A stretch of DNA of 64,000 bases. Origin: Sphingobium boeckii (GTDB taxonomy: Bacteria; Pseudomonadota; Alphaproteobacteria; Sphingomonadales; Sphingomonadaceae). The DNA is taken from assembly GCF_014199215.1 (NCBI RefSeq), contig NZ_JACIJC010000001.1:932001-996000 (forward strand), read 5' to 3'. The position numbers were made by a program, and so were the translations under genes. The notes beneath the pieces are model-generated. The model did no database searches. It was not told the DNA's origin and saw nothing but the letters and a program-made list of their open reading frames with translations. Below, piece after piece: positions 25,476 to 34,532 of this stretch (position 1 is the stretch's first letter; each line of letters opens with the position of its first letter).

Positions 25476-25622
25476 ATCTATTGCGTTGATTGTCAAAATC
25501 ATGGTGTTCGACATGTATCTCCAGATCAATACAGGTAACTTCGATATGGATGAATGGACATTTTTGCCGCAGTCCAGTGACGCGCTTTGCTGCGTTCGGC
25601 CAACCTCGCATGGGCGTGCCCT

Positions 25623-25943
25623 ATGATCCGCCAGTCGCTGCCACGAACGCCCAATCGGCTCGAGGCCATCGAGAACAGCCGCGCACTGGACGAGCAATTT
25701 CTCGCGATGATCGTCGGGCTCACTTCCGAAGTCACCGTTTTGCGTGCGCGGCTCGACGCCTGCGAGCGACTTCTGATCAGCGCGGGTGCGCTGGAACGTG
25801 GGGCAATTGATCAATTCGACCCGCCGGGTGACGCGCAGGTGGAACGCGATGCGCAGCGCCAGCGCATCCTCGCCAAGGTTTTCAGGCCATTGCGTGAAGC
25901 GGCGCAGGGCGATCTCGCAACAAAGAGAGGAGAGTCTGCATGA
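25623..25943 (+). CDS. Hypothetical helical protein, translationally coupled to the methyltransferase
   Basis: A 106-residue protein of unknown function. It is mostly helical with a central heptad-like stretch (LDEQFLAMIVGLTSEVTVLRARLDACERLL) that may form a short coiled coil. The ATG at 25623 is preferred over an upstream one because the extra residues look like non-coding DNA. Its stop overlaps the next start (ATGA), so it is probably made with, and may bind, the methyltransferase. Confidence 0.55.
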   Translation: MIRQSLPRTPNRLEAIENSRALDEQFLAMIVGLTSEVTVLRARLDACERLLISAGALERGAIDQFDPPGDAQVERDAQRQRILAKVFRPLREAAQGDLATKRGESA

Positions 25944-27097
25944 GCGTTCAAAAACTCGCCGAAAGGCGCGCAGACCTTTGCCACCCGTTGATTGCGGTCC
26001 CCAGCCACGATGAGTTAGTCGAGCAATTATTCGTTCGGGACCTCAAACAGTTCGTTAACGGCCCGCTTGAAGGCGTTCAGGCCGAATTGGCTGATGAGGA
26101 GGGGCGTTCGCTGGACAAGGCGGGGTCAAACAATGGCGTCGCCGACCTTCGCGCGCGCATGTCCCAGCATCAAAGTTTTCGCACCTGGCTGGCCCTGAAG
26201 CGGGAATCACAGCGTCAATTATGGGCGACGGTTGGCGACAGCGTGGAACGTCAGGCACCTCAGCTTGAAGCATTGGCGGAAATTGCCGCGCCGCGCGGCT
26301 CGGTCCGGACCAGTGAGAGTTTCGTTCCGCCCGATTATATCCTGCGCGGCGATATCCATCTGATGCCGGGCGGCAACGCCCATGACGATGGCTCGCTCAT
26401 GCAGGGCGCGGTGATGGATCGCGGCGGGGCTGTATTCATGCTCGGTCGAAATGGCGGGATGCTCAACGATTTGCGCGGCCAGACCGCGATGGCACATGTG
26501 CTGACCCGCCGCCCTGACTTCACTCCGGAGCGCATTCTCGATATGGGCTGCGGGATCGGCACCAGCACCGTGCCATCCGCGCAATGTTTTCCCGACGCCG
26601 AGGTGCATGGGATCGATGTCGGCGCGTCCATCTTGCGTTATGCCCATGCGCGCGCCGAGCATCTGGGCGCTCCCGTGCATTTTTCGCAGCAAAGCGCGGA
26701 GCGCACCGATTTTTCAGATGCCAGCTTCGATCTGGTCTTCAGTTGCGTGCTGTTTCACGAGACGTCTCAAGCAGCAATGTTCAATATTCTTGCGGAAAGT
26801 CGGCGCCTTCTTCGCCCAGGGGGTCTCGCCGTCCATCTCGAAGTGCCGCTCCTTCACGATAATTCTGACACTTGGGTCGAACTCAACGGCGAATTGGAGG
26901 CCCAGTATAATAATGAGCCAAACTGGCGTGGCGCGCTGACGGCTGACTATATGAAGATGATGGTGGCGGCGGGGTTTGGCGATGTGATGACTGGTTACCA
27001 GCCCACGAGCCCGGCGGCGCGGCAGGGGCCGTTTCGCTTTGGGGCCGAAAGCGAGGGCGTTTTTCGTTCATGGTTCGTGGCTTCCGGGACCGCTTAA
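25940..27097 (+). CDS. Class I SAM-dependent methyltransferase with extra N-terminal helical domain
   Basis: A 385-residue protein. Residues ~1-180 are a helical domain (VEQLFVRDLKQFVNG, MSQHQSFRTWLALKR). Residues ~195-320 are a Rossmann methyltransferase: motif I LDMGCGIGTSTV, motif II acidic end VHGIDVG, then FDLVFSCVLFHE and SRRLLRPGGLAVHLE. The enzyme would methylate a small molecule; the acceptor is unknown. It follows the molybdenum hydroxylase genes on the same strand, so it may act on the same pathway, but the 150-base gap after the iron-sulfur gene allows a separate unit. Confidence 0.82.
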   Translation: MSVQKLAERRADLCHPLIAVPSHDELVEQLFVRDLKQFVNGPLEGVQAELADEEGRSLDKAGSNNGVADLRARMSQHQSFRTWLALKRESQRQLWATVGDSVERQAPQLEALAEIAAPRGSVRTSESFVPPDYILRGDIHLMPGGNAHDDGSLMQGAVMDRGGAVFMLGRNGGMLNDLRGQTAMAHVLTRRPDFTPERILDMGCGIGTSTVPSAQCFPDAEVHGIDVGASILRYAHARAEHLGAPVHFSQQSAERTDFSDASFDLVFSCVLFHETSQAAMFNILAESRRLLRPGGLAVHLEVPLLHDNSDTWVELNGELEAQYNNEPNWRGALTADYMKMMVAAGFGDVMTGYQPTSPAARQGPFRFGAESEGVFRSWFVASGTA

Positions 27098-27099
27098 GC

Positions 27100-27470
27100 G
27101 GCCAGGGACACGGGGTAGGAGCAGGCCCGATTTTTCATCCGGAACTACGACGATCGCTTCGATCTCGATCAGGAAATCGGGCGGCGACGGCGCGGTTCCG
27201 TCGGAAAAAGTGTAGGGCACAGGCGCGAATCCGTCCGTTGTGCCGAGCACCGAGCAGACACGCGTCTAGCCTCGGCCCGCGCCGCGTCAGGGCGACATGG
27301 ATGATCCCTATCGCCGACGACGCAGCGGCCAGTGAAACATCACCTATGTGATCGCCTTTTTCGAACATCGACATCACCAGATAACTCCGGAACGCGCGCC
27401 TAGGTATGATGGAGGCATAGGCGAGCGGATTTGGTCGAGAAACAGATCCCGGCGTCGTGTTGATGCGCGA
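27100..27470 (-). pseudogene. Possible decayed RidA/YjgF-family gene
   Basis: In pieces of two frames the minus strand reads RINTTPGSVSRPNPLAYASI (from about 27470), GDVSLAAASSAIGIIHVAL, RGPRLDA and then, in another frame from about 27250, PYTFSDGTAPSPPDFLIEIE followed by AIVVVP. The order and the LIEIEAI ending recall RidA-type imine deaminases, but at least one frameshift and several missing stretches prevent function. The identification is tentative. Confidence 0.3.
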
Positions 27471-27718
27471 GAGATCGTGGCGGATGCTGGGAATCCGCTT
27501 CGGCAGCGCTGACGGCACGCCTGCTGCGGATCGCCTGGCGGAAAGGATCTGAAGGCTACTAGGTGGGATGGTGGCACTTTGTCTTCGGGCATTCGGCGAG
27601 GCGTTTCTCCGGCAAATCATAGTTCGGATCGGTTGCCGCCACCGAGGTGCGAGCGATTAGGGCAGCGTAATTGGCAAAAGTTGGGCGAAAGCGCAGATGC
27701 TGCTCCCGACCCTGTGTA

Positions 27719-27774
27719 GCCGCTCAGCAGCAAGATTCGCGCTCTTAGGAGCGGACGTTCCGCTTCTTACTATC
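27719..27774 (+). repeat. Dispersed repeat, degenerate copy
   Basis: Contains CGCTCAGCAGCAAGATTCG, CTTAGGAGCGGACGTTCC and GCTTCTTA in the order of the other copies. It lies among gene remnants between the methyltransferase and the RND permease. Confidence 0.5.
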
Positions 27775-27803
27775 GAGCAAAAAGCGCTTCAACGCCCCCC
27801 CAT

Positions 27804-27962
27804 TCAAGTCGGCAGTGTAGGCCCCAAGGCTTCAATGATCTGGCAATCGGCAGCAATGCCTCCCTCTCACGAACCATTGACCGCCTTCAGCTCGCGACGC
27901 AGCGCAGCAAGATCGGCGTGCTTTCGATCCACTTTGAGCAGATGCTCATTGGGTCGCTCGAG
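27804..27962 (-). pseudogene. C-terminal remnant of a MerR-family regulator
   Basis: In one frame the minus strand reads LERPNEHLLKVDRKHADLAA, then LRRELKAVNGS, a TGA, EGGIAADCQIIEALGPTLPT and a TGA. This resembles the dimerisation helix and cysteine end of MerR-type regulators, where the internal TGA sits at the place of a conserved Cys (SCEGG...DC). No DNA-binding part remains. The remnant overlaps the last codons of the RND permease in another frame, which marks a rearrangement junction at about 27946-27962. Confidence 0.45.
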
Positions 27963-30900
27963 GAGACGATGGGACATGCCCAACGGCATCGGTCACCGGC
28001 TTGATCCGAAACCAGATGGCGTAAAGCGCGGGCAAAAACACCAAGGTCAGCGCCGTGCCTCCGATCGTGCCCCCAATCAGCGTGAAGGCCAGTGATCCCC
28101 AAAAGACCGATGTTGTGAGCGGAATGAACGCCAGCACGGCCGCCAGCGCCGTCAGGATCACCGGCCTCGCGCGCTGCACCGTCGCCTCGACCACGGCATG
28201 ATAGGGATCGAGCCCGTCCTTTTCATTCTGGTGGATCTGCCCGACCAGGATCAGCGTGTTGCGCATGATGATCCCGGCCAGCCCGATCAGTCCGAGGATC
28301 GCGTTGAACCCGAATGGCTGGTGGAACAGCAACAGGGTCGGTACCACGCCCACCAGAGCGAGCGGGGCGGTGAGCAACGTCATCGCCATCGCGGCCATCG
28401 AGCGCAGCTGGAAGATGATGACGATCATCATCAGGATAATCATGATCGGGAAGATGGCGGCAAGCGCGGCATTGGCCTTGCCGGCCTCTTCAAGCGCGGC
28501 GGCGGTTTCGATCTTGTAACCAGCCGGCAGGGTCTGTTTCACCGTCTCGAGCCCCTTGATCACTTGTAGCGACACGTCGGGCGGCTGCGTGCCCTCGGCA
28601 ATGTCGCCGCGAACCGTGATCGTCGTATAACGGTCGCGGCGGCGCAGGATCGGATCCTCCATCCGGATTTCCGCTTTGCCGATCTGGTCGAGCGGCACGC
28701 GCTGACCCTGCGCGCCGGTCAGTGTGAATGCATTCAGTCTGGCGGGATCAAGCCGGTCTGGCCCTGCGCTGCGGGCAACCACTTCGACCGAGCGGATGTC
28801 CTCGCGCACCTGCGTCACCGGCGCGCCAGTCAGCAGGAATTGCAACTGTTCGGAGGCATCGTGCGATGACAGGCCGATTGCGCGCAGACGGTCCTGATCG
28901 AGCACGAAATGAACGGTGGGAACACGCTCGCCCCAATCGGTATTGACCTGACGCATGGACGGATTCTTCAGCATCACGCCGCGCACTCGTTCTGCGATCG
29001 CGCGGACCGTGCTCGGGTCCGGTCCCATGACGCGGAAGGCGACCGGGAAGGGGGAATAGGGACCAAATACGATCTGCGATGCGCGGATGCGGGCTTCGGG
29101 AACCAGCCCTTGCGCAGCCACCTGCCGCACGCGGCGCTTGAGCGCCTCGCGCGTCTTTTCATTGGGGGTGAGGACCACGATTTTCGCAAATGAGGGATCG
29201 GGCAGTTCGGGAGAGATGGCGAGATAGAAACGCGGTGCGCCCTGGCCGATATAGGCCGTGACGATCCTGGCCTCGGGCTGCTTCCTCAGCCACGTCTCGA
29301 TCTTGGCGGTGGCTGCGCCGGTGGCCTCGATACTGCTGCCATGGGGCATCTGAACCTCGACGAACACTTCAGGGCGGTCAGAGATCGGGAAGAATTGCTG
29401 CCGCACGAACCCCATCAGGAATACCGAGACGAACAGAAGCGCTACCACGCCGAATACCACCTTCTTCTTGTGCGCGATGGTCCGGCCAAGCAGCGCGCGA
29501 AGTTGGCGATAACGCCGCGTATCGTAAATAGCGGCATGACCGCCAACGACCGGCTTGATATCGGGCAACAGCTTCACGCCGAGATAGGGCGTGAAAATCA
29601 CTGCCACCACCCAGGATGTCAGCAGGGCGAACCCCACCACCCAGAAGATATTGCCCGCATATTCGCCTGCACCCGATTTGGCGAAGCCCACCGGCATGAG
29701 CCCGATCGTGGTGACCAGCGTGCCCGCCAGCATCGGTGCTGCAGTATGCCCCCAGGCGTAGGTTGCGGCCGCGATCCGGTCCAACCCTTCCTCCATTTTG
29801 ACGACCATCGTCTCGATGATGATGATCGCATCATCGACGAGCAGGCCGAGCGACAGGATAAGAGCGCCCAAGGTGATGCGATCGAAATCGCGTCCAGTGG
29901 CCAGCATGATGACGAACACGGCCGCCAATGTCAGCGGCACCGCCATGGCGACCACGATACCGGTGCGCCAACCGAGACTGACCAGACTGACCGCGATAAC
30001 CACTGCCAAAGCCACGAAGAACTTCAGCATGAATTCGCCGTAAGCTTCTTCGATATTCACCGCCTGATCGGTCACCTTGGAGAAGGACAGGCCGAGCGGC
30101 ATTTGCGCGGTGATCGCAGACGCCTGCTTGGAGAGATCTTCGCCAAGCTGGAGCCCATTATAACGCTCCTTCATCACGACACCCAGGATCAGCGCGGGTT
30201 CGCCCTGATTGCGGATGAGGAAGGTGGCGGGATCTTCATAGCCGCGCTTGACGTCGGCAATGTCAGACAGTTTGAGCGTGCGCCCACCCGATATGATCGG
30301 GGTATCCCGGATCTTCTGGAGATCGTCGAACGCGCCATCCAGCCGCACCTGAATTTGCGGTCCGTTGGTATCGATCGAGCCTGCGGGCGTGATCAGATTC
30401 TGATCGTTGAGCGCGGAGAAGATATCGCGTGCCGAAAGACCCAGATTGGCGAGGCGTGCATAGGAAAATTCGACGAAAATCCGCTCGGGCCGCTCTCCGA
30501 TGATATTGACCTTCTTCACGCCGGGAACGTGCAGCAGGCGCTGCCGGATGGTTTCGGCCTCCCGCACCAGCAGCCGCTGGGGCTCGCCCTTGGCCTTGAG
30601 CGCATAGAGCGCGAAGGTTACGTCGCCATATTCATCGTTGACGAACGGCCCCTGGACACCGCGTGGTAATTTCGGGGCTTCATCATCGAGCTTCTTGCGC
30701 GCCTGATAGAATTCTTCCGGCACATCCTTGGGCGGCGTGGCATCCTTCAGTGTGACCGTGGTGAAGGCCAGACCTGGACGGGTAAAGGTCTCGGTCCGGT
30801 CATACCATTTCAGCTCCTGCATCCGTTTTTCCAGCGGCTCGGCAACCTGATCCTGCATCTCCTGCGCGGTCGCGCCGGGCCAGCTGGTGATGACGGTCAT

Positions 30901-31041
30901 CGCCTTGACCGTGAAACTTGGGTCTTCGGCGCGTCCCAGATTGAAGAAGGCGAACAGCCCCGCGACCGATATGGCGATGATCAGGAAGAGCGTGACCGGC
31001 CGTTCCCTTACCGCGAGCGCGGAAAGGTTGAACCCGCTCAC
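27946..31041 (-). CDS. RND multidrug-efflux permease (AcrB/HAE1-like inner-membrane transporter)
   Basis: A 1031-residue protein with 12 membrane segments and two large periplasmic loops. Proton-relay aspartates are visible in helix 4 (LGLLVDDAIIIIE), and GATAQEMQDQVAEPLEKRM and the C-terminal helix block (LGLIGLAGIIMRNTLILVGQ) are typical HAE1 motifs. It expels amphiphilic compounds using the proton gradient. The true start is GTG at 31041, giving MSGFNLSALAVRERPVT and overlapping the adaptor stop (GTGA); longer frames upstream are not credible. The last ~10 codons read through a MerR remnant, so the native C-terminus may have been replaced. Confidence 0.93.
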   Translation of the reverse strand: MSGFNLSALAVRERPVTLFLIIAISVAGLFAFFNLGRAEDPSFTVKAMTVITSWPGATAQEMQDQVAEPLEKRMQELKWYDRTETFTRPGLAFTTVTLKDATPPKDVPEEFYQARKKLDDEAPKLPRGVQGPFVNDEYGDVTFALYALKAKGEPQRLLVREAETIRQRLLHVPGVKKVNIIGERPERIFVEFSYARLANLGLSARDIFSALNDQNLITPAGSIDTNGPQIQVRLDGAFDDLQKIRDTPIISGGRTLKLSDIADVKRGYEDPATFLIRNQGEPALILGVVMKERYNGLQLGEDLSKQASAITAQMPLGLSFSKVTDQAVNIEEAYGEFMLKFFVALAVVIAVSLVSLGWRTGIVVAMAVPLTLAAVFVIMLATGRDFDRITLGALILSLGLLVDDAIIIIETMVVKMEEGLDRIAAATYAWGHTAAPMLAGTLVTTIGLMPVGFAKSGAGEYAGNIFWVVGFALLTSWVVAVIFTPYLGVKLLPDIKPVVGGHAAIYDTRRYRQLRALLGRTIAHKKKVVFGVVALLFVSVFLMGFVRQQFFPISDRPEVFVEVQMPHGSSIEATGAATAKIETWLRKQPEARIVTAYIGQGAPRFYLAISPELPDPSFAKIVVLTPNEKTREALKRRVRQVAAQGLVPEARIRASQIVFGPYSPFPVAFRVMGPDPSTVRAIAERVRGVMLKNPSMRQVNTDWGERVPTVHFVLDQDRLRAIGLSSHDASEQLQFLLTGAPVTQVREDIRSVEVVARSAGPDRLDPARLNAFTLTGAQGQRVPLDQIGKAEIRMEDPILRRRDRYTTITVRGDIAEGTQPPDVSLQVIKGLETVKQTLPAGYKIETAAALEEAGKANAALAAIFPIMIILMMIVIIFQLRSMAAMAMTLLTAPLALVGVVPTLLLFHQPFGFNAILGLIGLAGIIMRNTLILVGQIHQNEKDGLDPYHAVVEATVQRARPVILTALAAVLAFIPLTTSVFWGSLAFTLIGGTIGGTALTLVFLPALYAIWFRIKPVTDAVGHVPSSPRATQ

Positions 31042-32150
31042 TGCTGGGCACCCATGCCGGGCGTGAGGCGCACGGCCTGGCCTTCGTGAAGCAGATGCGC
31101 GCCCAGCGCCACGAAGCGCTCGCCGGTCCGCAGGCCGCCCCTGATCGCCACCGTCTCCTCGCCGATCGCAGCCAGACGGACCGGCCGCCAGGTGACAGTC
31201 GGACGCTTGCCGTTGATGACCCACACACCCGGCCCCTTGCCATTGTCATGGATCGCAGCCAGCGGCGCCTGCGCCAAGGACGTCGCGCCCGGTTGGGCCA
31301 GCCTGACAGTCACCGTCGCGCCGAGCGGCGCGCTTGCCGCTGCGCCTTCAAGAACATAACGCGCTTCATAGGTGCGCGTCGCCGGATCGGCGGCATCGGA
31401 CAATTGGCGCAAGCGTGCAGCCCCAGTAATCCCGCTGCCGAACACTGTCGCACTGGCATGGCTGCCAGCCGCGGGGCGGACCGTTTCGGGCAGATCGATC
31501 ACGGCTTCTCGTGCGCCCGCGCGCGCGAGTTTCACGACCGTCTGGCCCGCCGCGACCACTTGGCCGGGTTCGGCCAGTGTCTCGACGACGATCCCGTCCG
31601 CATCGGCAACGAGGATGGAATAGCCCGCCTCGTTGCGGCTCACGCCTGCCTGGGCCTGCGCCGCGCGCAACTGCGCCCGTGCTGCGTCTGCGGCGGCCTT
31701 CGCCTGGTCATAGGCCGAAGCCGAGACCGCGCCGGCCGAAACCAGATCGCGAAAGCGCGCCTCATCCGCCGCTGTCTGCAGGGCGTGCGCGCGCGCCGCC
31801 TCAACCGCACCCGCCGAAGCGATGATGGCCAGGCCGAGATCGGTGCGGTCGATGCGCATGAGCGGCTGCCCCCGGTGCACCGCCTGGCCAGTATCGACCA
31901 GGCGTTCGACGATTTTTCCCGGCACGCGAAAACCGAGATCGCTCTGCACCTTCGCCGAGACGATGCCCGTGAAATCGCGTCCCTGCACGCCGCCGTCGGT
32001 GAGCGTCGCGATGCGGACATAAGGCGGGTCGCTGCGCGGGTCGGCCTCCGCGCTGGAGCAGGCGGAAAGCGCGAGGAGCGAGGCGCCCATCAGGGCCGTG
32101 GAGATTGTGGCATTGGCTGAAGCCCGACGCGCGGACGTGATTGGGAACAT
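31038..32150 (-). CDS. RND efflux periplasmic adaptor lipoprotein (membrane fusion protein)
   Basis: A 370-residue protein with a lipoprotein signal (LLALSACSS, modified Cys) and the adaptor order: N-terminal beta-barrel start (QGRDFTGIVSAKVQSDLGFR), lipoyl half-motifs (GKIVERLVDTGQAVHRGQPL and ADADGIVVETLAEPGQVVAAGQTV), a coiled-coil hairpin between them, and the C-terminal barrel and membrane-proximal domains. It bridges the permease and the outer-membrane factor. The ATG at 32150 has a GGGGAGAAC site. A matching palindromic operator lies at 32190-32213, so TetR-type repression of this unit is expected. Confidence 0.9.
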   Translation of the reverse strand: MFPITSARRASANATISTALMGASLLALSACSSAEADPRSDPPYVRIATLTDGGVQGRDFTGIVSAKVQSDLGFRVPGKIVERLVDTGQAVHRGQPLMRIDRTDLGLAIIASAGAVEAARAHALQTAADEARFRDLVSAGAVSASAYDQAKAAADAARAQLRAAQAQAGVSRNEAGYSILVADADGIVVETLAEPGQVVAAGQTVVKLARAGAREAVIDLPETVRPAAGSHASATVFGSGITGAARLRQLSDAADPATRTYEARYVLEGAAASAPLGATVTVRLAQPGATSLAQAPLAAIHDNGKGPGVWVINGKRPTVTWRPVRLAAIGEETVAIRGGLRTGERFVALGAHLLHEGQAVRLTPGMGAQQ

Positions 32151-32189
32151 GGGCGTTCTCCCCTGGAGTTGAACCCCGTTTCGCACCGA

Positions 32190-32213
32190 GTGACTATATT
32201 GTCAACTGGTCAC
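32190..32213. promoter_or_regulatory. Candidate TetR operator, site 1 (adaptor/permease promoter)
   Basis: GTGAC at 32190-32194 and GTCAC at 32209-32213 are separated by 14 bases, and a further GTCAC lies at 32216-32220. The same GTGAC-N14-GTCAC arrangement occurs at 32881-32904. It is 40 bases upstream of the adaptor start and just past the 3' end of the TetR gene. Confidence 0.6.
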
Positions 32214-32224
32214 TAGTCACAATT

Positions 32225-32842
32225 TCAGGGTGCCAGACTTCGCAGGACCAGATTGGAGACCGCCGTCTGGCCATCGGGCAGTACGTCGAGATTGAACTGC
32301 AACATGGTGGGCTGCATGAACGGTTGCATCACCTGCATGATGCTGCGGCATGTTTCGTCCAAAGGCGTCTTGCGCTCGAATTCGCCGGACTGCCGCCCCT
32401 CCAGCAGAATGGCAGTGAGGATCTCTTCCACGCGTGCGAGATAGGATACGGAAGACGACCATTTCTCATCGCTCGATACCGCAGCGATGTCATAAAGCTT
32501 GCGATCAGCAAAAAAGAGTTCGGCGCTATTATCCACTATAGTCTTGAAAAAACGCCTGAATTTGTCAGTGGCGCTGGTTCCATCCGCCAGCGACTCCTCG
32601 ACCGCAGCCAGGATGGCACCGAGGCACGATGCGCAGATCGCCTCGCCGATCGCCTGTTTGGACTCGAAGAATTTATAGATATAGCCTTTGGAAAATCCGA
32701 TCGCCTTGGCAAGGTCCGATACGGTGGTTTTCGCATAGCCATAAAGGCTGAAATGCTCTTTGGCGGCATCGACAATCTGGTCGCGCTTATACGTCTCAAC
32801 GGGGCCACGTATGCCGGTGGTGATGTCTGATATGTCGTTCAT
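32225..32842 (-). CDS. TetR/AcrR-family repressor of the efflux genes
   Basis: A 205-residue regulator. The N-terminal helix-turn-helix is at about residues 20-66 (QIVDAAKEHFSLYGYAKTTV, SDLAKAIGFSKGYIYKFFES), followed by an all-helical ligand-binding domain with the Met/Phe-rich end IMQVMQPFMQPTMLQFNLD. It lies between the adaptor gene and the divergent outer-membrane factor gene; both flanks carry the same 24-bp palindrome, so it probably represses both halves of the pump and itself, and is released by a pump substrate. The ligand is unknown. Confidence 0.9.
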   Translation of the reverse strand: MNDISDITTGIRGPVETYKRDQIVDAAKEHFSLYGYAKTTVSDLAKAIGFSKGYIYKFFESKQAIGEAICASCLGAILAAVEESLADGTSATDKFRRFFKTIVDNSAELFFADRKLYDIAAVSSDEKWSSSVSYLARVEEILTAILLEGRQSGEFERKTPLDETCRSIMQVMQPFMQPTMLQFNLDVLPDGQTAVSNLVLRSLAP

Positions 32843-32880
32843 GCGCCCATGATACCAATGTGGGATGGGATTGACAACCT

Positions 32881-32904
32881 GTGACCAATATAGATATAAG
32901 TCAC
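32881..32904. promoter_or_regulatory. Candidate TetR operator, site 2 (TetR / outer-membrane factor promoter)
   Basis: GTGAC at 32881-32885 and GTCAC at 32900-32904 with a 14-base AT-rich spacer, in the 98-base gap between the divergent TetR and outer-membrane factor genes. Read on the other strand it shares GTGACT at the left and TGGTCAC at the right with site 1. Confidence 0.6.
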
Positions 32905-32940
32905 ACTCATTTTTACCATGTCCATTTCAGGAGGATTGTC

Positions 32941-34380
32941 ATGCGCCTGTCCAGCTTCGCTTTGCCCTCCTTGCTCGCGATCGCATTGTCTGCCTGTGCG
33001 GCTGGTCCGGATTATGTCCGGCCCGAGATGTCTCAGCCTTCCGCGTTTTTCGGTGCGCAGCAGGCCTTGGAACGAACAGTTCAATCTCCTCAAATAGAGG
33101 CTGCGACGTCGCAATGGTGGGCGAGTTTCGGTGATCCGATGTTGTCGAGCCTGGTCGATTCAGCACTGCAGCAGAATTTGGACATTGCGCAGGCCAAGGC
33201 GCGAGTCACGCAGGCGCGCGCATCGCTCGGCACAGCGAATGCCGCGCTGTTGCCGTCCGGATCGTTTTCCGCGCAGGCCACAGCGGCTCGTCAGTCGCTT
33301 GAAACGCCTGTGGGGCGCATTGCCCAGTCCAGCCCTGGTTTCGATCGCAATGGGGAGGTTTATGAAGGCAATCTGTCTGCGGGGTGGGAGGCTGATGTTT
33401 TTGGTGGCCTCAGGCGCGGACAGGAGGTCGCTCTTGCGAATTACCAGGGTTCGCAGGCGGGCGTCGCTGCCGCCCGGCTCACCGTCGCGGCGCAGGCGGC
33501 CGACACTTATATCGTCATTCGGGGCCTTCAGGCTCGGATCGGTGTCGCGACCGCTCAGGTGGATACCCAGAAGCGCCTCGTCGAGATCGTTCGACTTCAA
33601 TATGCCAAGGGGGTGGCGGCGGAGCTGGAACTGAGACAGGCCGAGGGCGCGCTGTCGCAGGTCGAAGCAAGCGTGCCAACGTTGGAGGACGGGCTCAACG
33701 CTGCCATGAACGCTCTCGATGTCTTGCTGGGCGTCCAGCCCGGTGCACATAGAAATATGCTGTCGGTCTCGGCTTCCATTCCCCATGCGCCGGTACTCAC
33801 GGATATCGGGTCGCCAGCGGATTTGCTACGCCGCCGCCCTGATCTGATGATCGCAGAAAGCCGGTTGATCGCGTCCAATGCGCGGATCGGTCTCGCCATG
33901 GCTGAATATTTCCCGAAGTTCTCGCTTGGCGGGTTGTTCGGCACGGCAACCACAAGCGCCGGCAATCTCCTGTCCGGCGGCGCGTCTCAGGCACAGGGCT
34001 TTCTCGGCTTGCGCTGGCGGCTATTTGACTTTGGACGCATCGATGCGGAAATCGCGTCGGCCAAGGGTGGCCATGCCGAAGCTCTGGCAGCCTACCGCCA
34101 GGCCATCCTGCGCGCATCCGAAGATGTCGAAAACGCCCTGTCGGCGCTAGTCAAGCGTGAAGCACAGGAGGCGACGCTCGGGAAGGGCGAACTGGCCTTT
34201 GAGCGTGCCCAATCCGCATCTCTTGCCGCCTATAAGGGCGGCGCAGTTAGCCTGATCGAAGTGTTGGACGCAGACCGCCGCCTTTTGGACACGCGCGATG
34301 CGCGCGCGCAGGCAAAGACTGAAACGGCGCGGGCGGCGGTCGCGTCTTTCCGGGCCATAGGCGGTGGGTGGACCGGCTAG
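32941..34380 (+). CDS. NodT-family outer-membrane efflux lipoprotein (TolC-like)
   Basis: A 479-residue protein with a lipobox (LAIALSACAAGPDYVRP) and two outer-membrane-factor repeats: helices and strands in the first half (QWWASFGDPMLSSLVDSAL, IAQAKARVTQARASLG) and in the second (LLRRRPDLMIAESRLIASNA, LGLRWRLFDFGRI, ENALSALVKREAQ). The ATG at 32941 follows AGGAGGAT, while the frame opening at 32881 would consume the operator. It forms the outer-membrane channel for the divergent RND pump. Confidence 0.92.
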   Translation: MRLSSFALPSLLAIALSACAAGPDYVRPEMSQPSAFFGAQQALERTVQSPQIEAATSQWWASFGDPMLSSLVDSALQQNLDIAQAKARVTQARASLGTANAALLPSGSFSAQATAARQSLETPVGRIAQSSPGFDRNGEVYEGNLSAGWEADVFGGLRRGQEVALANYQGSQAGVAAARLTVAAQAADTYIVIRGLQARIGVATAQVDTQKRLVEIVRLQYAKGVAAELELRQAEGALSQVEASVPTLEDGLNAAMNALDVLLGVQPGAHRNMLSVSASIPHAPVLTDIGSPADLLRRRPDLMIAESRLIASNARIGLAMAEYFPKFSLGGLFGTATTSAGNLLSGGASQAQGFLGLRWRLFDFGRIDAEIASAKGGHAEALAAYRQAILRASEDVENALSALVKREAQEATLGKGELAFERAQSASLAAYKGGAVSLIEVLDADRRLLDTRDARAQAKTETARAAVASFRAIGGGWTG

Positions 34381-34532
34381 CGGTTACGCCACCTTTACAG
34401 CGACTGGCTGGCGCTTCGTTAGCGCCTCTCTTCGGGGCCTTCAGCCGTGAAAATCGAATTCCCGAATGCGAACCGTCTCTGGCAAAATCCTGTCCCGGTT
34501 CGAAGGTATGCAAGGACAGCGATCGGGCGAAG

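Noticed and set aside
29341-30669. 442-codon open frame antisense to the RND permease
   Set aside because: It mirrors the permease coding strand, is rich in His/Arg/Asp, has no ribosome site and matches no family.
31042-31224. N-terminal extension of the RND permease
   Set aside because: These codons are antisense-like shadow of the adaptor gene; the GTG at 31041 opens directly into the canonical N-terminus.
31086-32120. 344-codon plus-strand frame antisense to the RND adaptor
   Set aside because: High-GC shadow frame, composition dominated by Arg and Ala, no start signal.
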